Source of the DNA: CAMLIZ01 sp040758375 | GTDB lineage: Bacteria > Pseudomonadota > Gammaproteobacteria > Burkholderiales > Burkholderiaceae_C | Assembly (NCBI GenBank): GCA_040758375.1 | Contig: JBFLWE010000007.1 | Coordinates: 1 to 64,000 of the forward strand | DNA length: 64,000 nucleotides | Reading direction: 5' to 3' | Notes under the pieces: model-generated | What the model was told of the DNA's origin: nothing | Database searches by the model: none | What the model saw: the letters and a program-made list of their open reading frames with translations, nothing else | In this document: piece after piece, positions 57,655 to 64,000 of the stretch | Position numbering within the stretch: position 1 is the first letter of the stretch | Layout of the letters: the number at the start of each line of letters is the position of its first letter | Position numbers and translations under genes: made by a program

Positions 57655-58899
57655 ATGGCCCGCTTCGCCTACACCGGCCGTTCCGCCGTGGGTGCCGTCA
57701 GCGGCACGCTCGAAGGCGCGAGCGCGGCCGCGGTGGCCGACCTGCTGCTGGAGCGCGGCGTGACGCCGCTGTCGATCCGCGCCGACGGCGACGGTGCGGC
57801 CGCGGCGGCGGCGGCGGGCGATTCGCCCGAGCTCGACTGGCGCGCCTGGTTCCGCCCCAAGGTCACGATGGTGGACCTGATGCTGTTCTGCCGGCAGATC
57901 AACACGCTGCTGCGCTCGGGCGTGCCCATCCTGCGTGCGCTGCTGGGACTGCAGGAGTCGGCCACCAACCGCACGTTCAAGGAGACGCTGGCCGAGGTGC
58001 GGCGCAGCCTGGAGTCGGGCATCGAGCTGTCGATGTCGTTCGCGCAGCATGCGCGCATCTTCGACGCCTTCTTCGTGGCCATGGTGCGCGTGGGCGAGAT
58101 GACCGGGCGGCTGGACGAGGTGTTCCTGCGCCTGTTCAAGCACCTGGAGTTCGAGGTGTTCATGCGCCAGCAGGTGAAGTCGGCGCTGCGCTACCCGATG
58201 TTCGTGATGATCGCGATGGTGGCGGCCATCACGGTGATCAACGTGATGGTGATCCCGGCGTTTGCCGGCGTGTTCAAGAGCTTCGGCGCCGAGCTGCCGC
58301 TGGCCACGCGCATCCTGCTGGCCACCTCCAACTTCACCATCGCCTACGGCTGGGCGCTGGGGTTGGCCGCCGTGGCCGGCGCCGCGGCCTTCGTCCACTG
58401 GAAGGCCACGCCCGCGGGCAAGCTGCAGTGGGACCGCATCCAGCTCTCGATTCCCGTGGCCGGCAAGATCGTGCAGAAGGCGACGCTGGCGCGTTTTGCG
58501 CGCAGCTTCGCGCTCGCGCTGAAAAGCGGCGTGCCGGTGGAGCAGGCGCTGGCGGTGGTGGCGCAGACGGCCGACAACGCCTGGCTGGCCAGGCGCATCG
58601 AGGGCATGCGCGAGAGCGTGGAGCGCGGCGAATCGATCACGCGCGCGGCGCTGGCCACCGGCGTGTTCACGCCCGTGGTGCTGCAGATGATCGGCGTGGG
58701 CGAGGAGACCGGCGCGGTCGACGAGCTGATGGAAGAGGTGGCCGACCTCTACAGCAACGAAGTGCAGTACGAGCTGAAGACGCTGGCCCAGCAGATCGAG
58801 CCGATCATGATCGTCTTCCTCGGCATCCTGGTGCTGGTGCTCGCGCTCGGCGTGTTCCTGCCGGTGTGGGACCTGGGCCGCGTGGCGCTCAAGAAATGA
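57655..58899 (+). CDS. mshG: MSHA inner-membrane platform protein MshG (GspF/PilC family)
   Basis: A 414-residue GspF-family protein with two homologous GspF domains (about 70-195 and 275-400) and three membrane helices. FCRQINTLLRSGVPILRALLGL and FARSFALALKSGVPVEQALAVVAQ are the paired domain starts. LGILVLVLALGVFLPVWDLG is the C-terminal helix. It begins 4 bp after mshE. Confidence 0.93.
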   Translation: MARFAYTGRSAVGAVSGTLEGASAAAVADLLLERGVTPLSIRADGDGAAAAAAAGDSPELDWRAWFRPKVTMVDLMLFCRQINTLLRSGVPILRALLGLQESATNRTFKETLAEVRRSLESGIELSMSFAQHARIFDAFFVAMVRVGEMTGRLDEVFLRLFKHLEFEVFMRQQVKSALRYPMFVMIAMVAAITVINVMVIPAFAGVFKSFGAELPLATRILLATSNFTIAYGWALGLAAVAGAAAFVHWKATPAGKLQWDRIQLSIPVAGKIVQKATLARFARSFALALKSGVPVEQALAVVAQTADNAWLARRIEGMRESVERGESITRAALATGVFTPVVLQMIGVGEETGAVDELMEEVADLYSNEVQYELKTLAQQIEPIMIVFLGILVLVLALGVFLPVWDLGRVALKK

Positions 58900-58905
58900 G
58901 CCGCG

Positions 58906-59418
58906 ATGCCGAAACCCAGCGTCAAGCCCCCGAGTCGCCGCGGTTTCGCCCGGCGGCGGGCGGGCATCTCACGCCTGGAAATCATGCTGTCGCTGATCGT
59001 GATCGCGCTGTTGACGACCCTGCTGCTCAACCGGCTGGCCGAGCTGAACGGCATGGCGCGGCCGGCGCGGCTGCAGGCGGCGATGGCGGCGGTGCAGGCT
59101 GCGGCGGCGGTGTTCCACGGCCGCTGCCAGGCGCTGCGCCAGCAGCAGCCGCAGCACGACTGCGCACGGGTCGAGGTGGACGGCGTGCCGGTGGCCGGCG
59201 TGCACGGCTGGCCGGCGGCCTCGGCCGACGGCATTGCGCGCGCGGCGGCGCTGCCGCTGGAGGGCACCGACGCGTTTCGCGTGCGCGCGGTGGACCGCAA
59301 GGGCCGGCCGGCGCTGCGCATCGCGCTGGCCGAGCGCGGCTGCGAGTTTTTGTACGTCCAGGCCAGAAGCCCGGACGATTTCCCCGAAGTCGACATCGTC
59401 GACGCTTCCTGCCACTGA
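58906..59418 (+). CDS. Prepilin-like protein of the MSHA operon (MshF/MshB position)
   Basis: A 170-residue protein. A basic leader (RRGFARRRAG) is followed by ISRLEIMLSLIVIALLTTLLLNRLAELN, which looks like a class III prepilin with Glu at +5 but Ile at +1 in place of Phe/Met. The soluble part has three Cys. It lies between mshG and mshA, the place of MshF/MshB. Whether the leader is processed is uncertain. Confidence 0.7.
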   Translation: MPKPSVKPPSRRGFARRRAGISRLEIMLSLIVIALLTTLLLNRLAELNGMARPARLQAAMAAVQAAAAVFHGRCQALRQQQPQHDCARVEVDGVPVAGVHGWPAASADGIARAAALPLEGTDAFRVRAVDRKGRPALRIALAERGCEFLYVQARSPDDFPEVDIVDASCH

Positions 59419-59441
59419 CCTCTATCCCAAAGGAGCTACCC

Positions 59442-59843
59442 ATGAAACAAGGTCAAAAGGGCTTCACGATGATCGAGCTGATCGTCGTGATCGTCATCCT
59501 CGGCATCCTGGCGGCCACGGCGCTGCCGAAGTTCATCGACATGAGCGGCGATGCCGAGACCTCCGCAGTCAAGGGCGTGGCCGGCGCTGCCGGCTCCGCG
59601 ATGACGATGAACTACGCCGGCTGCTCGGTGAAGAACAACGTGGTCACGGCCAACAAGTGCGTCGCCATCGCGAACTGCAACGAAGTGGGCAGCCTGATGC
59701 AAGGCGGCCTGCCGGGCGACTACAGCGTGGCCAACGCCGCCATCGGCACCAACGACGGCGACACGGCCACCTGCACGGTCACCAAGACCGGCACCACCTA
59801 CAGCGCCACCTTCACCGGCATCCGCGCCGGCCATGGCACCTGA
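59442..59843 (+). CDS. mshA: MSHA major pilin MshA
   Basis: A 133-residue type IV pilin. The prepilin site QKG|FTMIELIVVIVILGILAATALPKFIDMS has Glu at +5 and the classic hydrophobic helix. Four Cys in the globular part (CSV, KCVA, NCNE, TCTV) can form two disulfides. AAAGGAG is a strong ribosome-binding site. Its position after mshG and its length identify it as the main pilin. Confidence 0.93.
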   Translation: MKQGQKGFTMIELIVVIVILGILAATALPKFIDMSGDAETSAVKGVAGAAGSAMTMNYAGCSVKNNVVTANKCVAIANCNEVGSLMQGGLPGDYSVANAAIGTNDGDTATCTVTKTGTTYSATFTGIRAGHGT

Positions 59844-59886
59844 TCGTTGACCTCCTGGTCCCTCGGCCGGCAGGCCGCTGGGCATC

Positions 59887-62800
59887 ATGGCGTCCATGAG
59901 GCGGCTCCTTCTTCGCCTTCTGACGGCCGTCGCCGGGTTCATGCGCCCGGCGGCGGCCGTGTGTTCGCTTGCGCTGTGCGGCGCCGGCGCGCATGCCGCC
60001 ACCTACACCTACGCCAACGACACCTACGCCTGGGAAACCGCGGCCAACACCGTCTCGTGGGACAACACCTGCACCTCCTACGACGACGATGACGACAAGG
60101 CCACGGTCAGCTTCAGCGGCGGCTTCACCTTCCCTTTCGCGGGCACGAGCTACAGCTCGGTGCGCGTGATGTCCAACGGCATGCTGCAGTTCGGCGCCGA
60201 CAACGGCCTGTTCCGCGACTACACCCCCGGCGCCTTGCCTTTGCCCAGCGGCCCGGCGCGCAGCGGCTGCCCCTCCGGGCCCAGCTACAACGTGATCGCG
60301 GCCTACTGGACCGACCTGGCGCCCAGCTTCGGCGGCAACGTCACCTGGCAGCAAAAGGGCAGCGCGCCCAACCGCTACGTGGTGATCTCGTGGAACGCCG
60401 TGCGCCACTACAACAACAACGTGCGCTACACCTTCCAGGTGATCCTGTACGAAAGCGGCGAGTTCAAGGTGCAGTACGGCACCAACGCCACCGGCGGCAA
60501 CGCCGCCATCGGTGTGCACGTGTCCGACACCGACTACACGCCGTTCTCGTACAACACCAACAGCCTGGCCAGCGGCACCGCGATCCGCTGGCGGCCCGCG
60601 CAGCGCGTGGCCGAATACCGCATGGACGAAGCCAGCTGGAACGGCAGCGCCGGCGAGGCCGCCGACAGCACCGGCAACGGCCATGGCGGCCAGCGTGTGG
60701 GCAGCGCGCAGACCACCGCCAGCGGCTACGTGTGCCGCGGCATGGACGTGCCCGCCAACACCAACGCCAGCTCCAGCGCGCTGGACACCGGCCTCGACGT
60801 GGGCAACGACCTGGGCGCCAGCGGCAGCGTCTCGTTCTGGTACGAGCTGAGCAAGTCCTGGAACAGCAGCGGCGACACCATGCTGTTCGACGCCACGGTG
60901 GCCAACGACCGGCCCTTCTTCCTGATGCGCGCCGGCGGCGGCGCGCTGCTGTTCGGCCTGGTGGACAGCAACGCGCAGGTGCGCACGGTGCAAAGCTCGG
61001 ACCAGTCGTTCTCGGCCAAGACCTGGGTCTACGTCACGGCCACCTGGCACCTGCGCACGGGCAGCAACCAAAGCCGCATGCGGCTGTACGTCAACGGCAC
61101 GCAGATCGGCTCGCGCACCTTCACGTCCACCGGCCGCCTGCACGACAGCGTGGGCACGCTGTACATCGGCGACAACCGCTCCGGCATCACGCCCAACGGC
61201 GGCTCCCTGCGCTCGGCCGATGGCGTGATCGACGAGGCGCGGATCTACAACCACGAGCTGGGCGCGGCCGAGATCGCGGCGGACATGGCCGCCACGCACG
61301 GCTGCGTGGCCAGCGGCCCCCACCACCTCGAAATCCGCCACGCCAGCGGCACCGGCCTGACCTGCACGCCATCGACCTTGACGGTGGTGGCGTGCCAGGA
61401 CGCCGCCTGCAGCAGCCTCTACACCGACGGCGTGACGGGCGCGCTCACGGCCAGCGGCGTGAGCAGCACCTTCCCCGACGGCGCCGGCTTCAGCATCGCC
61501 AGCGGCAGCAGCTCGGTCGACGTGCGCCTGCACGTCACCGCCGCGGGCAGCGTCAGCGTGGGCATGAGCGGCGTGACGCCCAGCGCGAGCAGCGCCGCCA
61601 CCTGCAACTTCGGCGCGCCGGCCTGCACCTTCAGCGCGGCCGACAGCGGCCTGATTTTCGACGTGCCCCACCACGTGGCCGAGGTGGCGCAGACGGTCAG
61701 CGTGAGCGCGGTGCGCAAGGCCGACAACGCGCTGGCGTGCGTGCCCGCCTTTGCCGGCGTGAGCAAGAGCGTGGCCTTCGGCTGCGGCTACGCCAACCCC
61801 ACCAGCGGCACGCTGCCGGTGCGCGTGGGCGGCGCGTCGGTCGCCTGCGGCGCCGGCACGCAGGCGGTGTCGCTGGCCTTCGACGCCAGCGGCGTCGCCA
61901 GCACCACGGTGCAGTACGCCGACGTGGGCCAGGTCAACCTGAGCGCCAGCTACAGCGGCAGCGGCGCGGACGCCGGCCTGGTGATGAGCGGCAGCGACAG
62001 CTTCATCGCGGCGCCCGCCGACTTTGCGTTCAGCGCGATCGGCACGGCGCCGTTCATCGCCGGCAACGCGTTTTCCGCGACCGTCACCGCACGCAACAGC
62101 CTGGGCAGCGCCACGCCCAACTTCGGCCGCGAGACCGCGCCCGAAGGCGTGAACCTGGCCTTCACCCGCCGCCAGCCCACCGGCCCCGGCGCCAGCGACG
62201 GCAGCTTCAGCGGCAGCCTCGGCGCCTTCAGCGGCGGCGCGGCCACGGCCAGCAACCTGGTGTGGACCGAAGTGGGCCGCGGCGACCTGAGCGCTGCGCT
62301 GGCCAGCGGCAGCTACCTCGGCAGCGGCCTGGGCGCCACGGGCAGCACCGGCACGGGCGGCGCGGTGGGCCCGTTCCGCCCGCACCACTTCGACGTGGCG
62401 GTCACGCCCGCGTGCAGTAGCTTCAGCTATGCGGGCCAGCCTTTTGCTGCCGTGATCACCGCGCGCAACGCGGCCGGCGCCACCACGCTCAACTACGACG
62501 GCAGCGCCAGCACGGCGCCGAACTTCGCGCGCAACGTCAGCTTGAGCGAAGCGGTGGCACTGGGCGTCGGCGGCTTCGGCAGCACCGCGGCGGTGGCGCC
62601 GTCGGCCTTCAGCGCCGGGGTGGGCAATGCGTCGCCGGCCTACAGCTTCAGCAGCAAGCTCACGGCACCGCAAAGCCTGCAGGTGCGCGCCACCGATGCC
62701 GACGGGGTCGGCTCCTCGGGTTTTGCCGAAGGCAGCACGCCGCTGCGCAGCGGGCGGCTGCGCGTGTTCAACGCCTTCGGCTCCGAAAAGCAGGCGTTGC

Positions 62801-63231
62801 AGATGCAGCTGCAGGCCGAGCACTGGAGCGGCAGCGCCTGGGCGCTGAACAACCTCGACAGCTGCACCGCGCTGGCTGCCAGTGCCGTGGCCTTGTCCAA
62901 CCACCGCGACGGCAAGGGCGCGGCCGCGGGCTGGACCACCACCGCCAGCACCAGCGGCGCGCTGGCCGCCGGCCGCGGCACGCTCACGCTTTCGGCGCCC
63001 TCGGGCGGCAGCACCGGCGCGGTGGACGTGGCGCTCAACCTCGGCAGCGGCGCAGCCGACCAGGCCTGCCTGGGCACGCACCCCGCCACCACCGGCGCGG
63101 GCCTGCCCTGGCTGCGCTCGCAGAACGGCAGCTGCTCGGCGGCCTGGGACCGCGACCCTTCGGCGCGTGCCAGCTTCGGCATCTACAGCCCCGAAACCCG
63201 GAAGACCATCCATGCGCGAGAGATCTTCTAG
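59887..63231 (+). CDS. mshQ: Large MSHA-associated adhesin-like protein MshQ (LamG-like, DUF6701)
   Basis: A 1114-residue exported protein with a signal peptide ending near GAHA|ATY (from ATG 59887; ATG 59896 is possible). Residues about 40-235 form a beta-rich domain (VRVMSNGMLQFGADNG, IAAYWTDLAPSFGG) like NIDO/discoidin-type modules. About 240-470 is a LamG/ConA-like module (YRMDEASWNG... WVYVTATWHL... IDEARIYNHEL). The rest is Ser/Gly/Ala-rich and matches DUF6701, ending SGIYSPETRKTIHAREIF-like. Homologues sit at the end of msh operons. Its 3' end overlaps the next pilin gene by 20 bp. It is a candidate tip adhesin. Confidence 0.85.
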   Translation: MASMRRLLLRLLTAVAGFMRPAAAVCSLALCGAGAHAATYTYANDTYAWETAANTVSWDNTCTSYDDDDDKATVSFSGGFTFPFAGTSYSSVRVMSNGMLQFGADNGLFRDYTPGALPLPSGPARSGCPSGPSYNVIAAYWTDLAPSFGGNVTWQQKGSAPNRYVVISWNAVRHYNNNVRYTFQVILYESGEFKVQYGTNATGGNAAIGVHVSDTDYTPFSYNTNSLASGTAIRWRPAQRVAEYRMDEASWNGSAGEAADSTGNGHGGQRVGSAQTTASGYVCRGMDVPANTNASSSALDTGLDVGNDLGASGSVSFWYELSKSWNSSGDTMLFDATVANDRPFFLMRAGGGALLFGLVDSNAQVRTVQSSDQSFSAKTWVYVTATWHLRTGSNQSRMRLYVNGTQIGSRTFTSTGRLHDSVGTLYIGDNRSGITPNGGSLRSADGVIDEARIYNHELGAAEIAADMAATHGCVASGPHHLEIRHASGTGLTCTPSTLTVVACQDAACSSLYTDGVTGALTASGVSSTFPDGAGFSIASGSSSVDVRLHVTAAGSVSVGMSGVTPSASSAATCNFGAPACTFSAADSGLIFDVPHHVAEVAQTVSVSAVRKADNALACVPAFAGVSKSVAFGCGYANPTSGTLPVRVGGASVACGAGTQAVSLAFDASGVASTTVQYADVGQVNLSASYSGSGADAGLVMSGSDSFIAAPADFAFSAIGTAPFIAGNAFSATVTARNSLGSATPNFGRETAPEGVNLAFTRRQPTGPGASDGSFSGSLGAFSGGAATASNLVWTEVGRGDLSAALASGSYLGSGLGATGSTGTGGAVGPFRPHHFDVAVTPACSSFSYAGQPFAAVITARNAAGATTLNYDGSASTAPNFARNVSLSEAVALGVGGFGSTAAVAPSAFSAGVGNASPAYSFSSKLTAPQSLQVRATDADGVGSSGFAEGSTPLRSGRLRVFNAFGSEKQALQMQLQAEHWSGSAWALNNLDSCTALAASAVALSNHRDGKGAAAGWTTTASTSGALAAGRGTLTLSAPSGGSTGAVDVALNLGSGAADQACLGTHPATTGAGLPWLRSQNGSCSAAWDRDPSARASFGIYSPETRKTIHAREIF

Positions 63232-63706
63232 CGCGCGCCGGCCGCTGCCGGAACACGGCTTCACGCTGCCCGAGCTGGTGGCGGTGTTGATCGTCGTGGG
63301 CGTGCTCGCCGCGGTGGCGATGCCCAGGTTCGAGGCTGCGCTGGCGATCCGCGACGACGGCTGGCACGACGAGGTGGTGAGCGCGCTGCGCCATGCGCGC
63401 CAGACCGCGGTGTCGCACCGCCGCCTGGTCTGCGCCACGGTGGCCGGCAACAGCGTCAGCCTGGGCATCGCGGCCACCAACCCGGCCTCGGCCTGCAGCG
63501 TGGCGCTCAATGGGCCGGACGGCAACGCCCCGTATGCCACCAGCGCCCACGGCAGCGCCAGCGTCAGCCCGGCCGGCACGATGTACTTCCAGCCCTCGGG
63601 CCGCGTCACCAGCGACGGCGCGGGCACCAGCGCCAGCAGCCGCAGCATCACGGTCAGCGGCAGCGACACCATCACCGTGATCGGGGAGACCGGCCATGTC
63701 GAGTGA
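63212..63706 (+). CDS. Minor prepilin, GspH/FimT type (MshC-like)
   Basis: A 164-residue minor prepilin. Leader ...LPEHG|FTLPELVAVLIVVGVLAAVAMPRF has Glu at +5. HARQTAVSHRRLVCATVAGNSVSLGI and GTMYFQPSGRVTS are typical of GspH/FimT-type globular domains. ATG 63212 lies inside the end of mshQ. Its stop overlaps the mshD ATG region by 11 bp. Confidence 0.88.
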   Translation: MRERSSSARRPLPEHGFTLPELVAVLIVVGVLAAVAMPRFEAALAIRDDGWHDEVVSALRHARQTAVSHRRLVCATVAGNSVSLGIAATNPASACSVALNGPDGNAPYATSAHGSASVSPAGTMYFQPSGRVTSDGAGTSASSRSITVSGSDTITVIGETGHVE

Positions 63707-64000
63707 GTGGCGCCCCCGGCTGCGGGGGTACCGCAGCCCCCCCCCGCGGTGGTCAGCCCGAGCTTGGGAGCGGCCCGGCGCTCGGGCTGTGCGCGCCGGT
63801 TCTTCGCGCGGCTTCACCTTGGTGGAGATGCTGCTGGCCATCGTGGTGCTGGGCGTGGGCGTGGCCGGCGTGATGCTCGCGTTTTCCACCGCGGTGCGCG
63901 GCTCGGGCGACCCGCTGGTGCAGCAGCAGATGCTGGCGATCGCCGAAGAGATGATGGAGGAGATCCAGCTCAAGCCCTATGCGGCGGCTGCCAATGCGGC
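63696..64000 (+). CDS. mshD: Minor prepilin MshD, 5' part
   Basis: The window ends within the gene. From ATG 63696 a leader of 39 residues, unusually long and rich in Arg/Pro, precedes G|FTLVEMLLAIVVLGVGVAGVMLAF, a prepilin site with Glu at +5. QQQMLAIAEEMMEEIQLKPYA follows, matching MshD/GspI-like starts. A nine-C tract (about 63737-63745) lies in the leader. An in-frame GTG (VRAGSSRG|FTL) would give a normal 9-residue leader. Confidence 0.8.
   Translation, partial: MSSEWRPRLRGYRSPPPRWSARAWERPGARAVRAGSSRGFTLVEMLLAIVVLGVGVAGVMLAFSTAVRGSGDPLVQQQMLAIAEEMMEEIQLKPYAAAANA

Noticed and set aside
59812..63675. Very long open frame (about 1290 codons) on the minus strand opposite mshQ
   Set aside because: Composition is low-complexity Ala/Arg/Gly/His with no recognisable domain. 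It is antisense to a clear gene with signal peptide and domains; long antisense frames are expected at this GC content.

Overview
The window is high-GC DNA from a betaproteobacterium, most likely Burkholderiales (Rubrivivax/Leptothrix/Roseateles/Comamonadaceae neighbourhood). I infer this from the base composition, the order rsmB - DUF4390 - ntrY-like kinase - ntrX-like regulator, the phasin, and the set of DUF2164, DUF4256, DUF1428 and AI-2E genes. No taxonomic search was possible. Coding density is high and most genes are packed in overlapping operons.

Layout. 1-7842: a beta-glucan/oligosaccharide utilisation locus. It has a divergent secreted or outer-membrane protein (partial), a LacI-type regulator, a four-part ABC importer (binding protein, two permeases, ATPase), a GH1 beta-glucosidase and a secreted GH16 glucanase. 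Three matches to one LacI-type operator mark a local regulon. 7976-13776: phasin; a small TetR regulon with matching operators before an ALO-family oxidase and an MFS transporter/PLP-enzyme pair; a decayed DUF2147 gene; a GlsB-type membrane protein. 13781-19187: a partial type III secretion cluster (sctR, sctS, sctT) followed by four unrecognised genes. Three promoters here carry copies of one 16-bp palindrome. 19191-25611: folE with a BLUF photoreceptor, then rsmB, DUF4390, ntrY and an AAA-less ntrX-like gene.

25652-42625: tRNA-Phe(GAA) and a genomic island of about 16.9 kb inserted at its 3' end. The last 23 bases of the tRNA are duplicated (one mismatch) at 42603-42625, and the displaced native terminator follows. 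The island holds a lysis-cassette remnant (holin, GH24 endolysin, possible 35-aa membrane peptide), a defence operon, a wrecked tyrosine integrase, an AlpA-type regulator and a hipBA pair. The defence operon is the most unusual content. A BrxR/CapW-like WYL regulator is followed by hsdM, a phosphoribosyltransferase-like gene, hsdS fused to an N-terminal NADAR (YbiA-like) domain, hsdR and a broken COG2958/HrgA-like gene. hsdM to hsdR are all joined by start/stop overlaps.

42816-51391: chromosomal genes: a large unknown membrane protein, DUF1428, an M35-type metalloprotease followed by a free-standing homologue of its N-terminal domain, an AI-2E exporter-family protein, small proteins, a secreted thioredoxin-like protein, DUF4256 and a voltage-gated-type ion channel. 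51582-64000: an MSHA-type IV pilus operon (mshI, PilN-like, mshJ, mshK, mshL, mshE, mshG, minor pilin, mshA, mshQ, mshC-like, mshD), running off the window end. MshE carries the MshEN motif that binds c-di-GMP in known relatives. The N-terminus of mshK is encoded by a dispersed repeat that also sits, as an inverted pair, between sctR and sctS.

No rRNA, CRISPR array or intact insertion sequence was seen.
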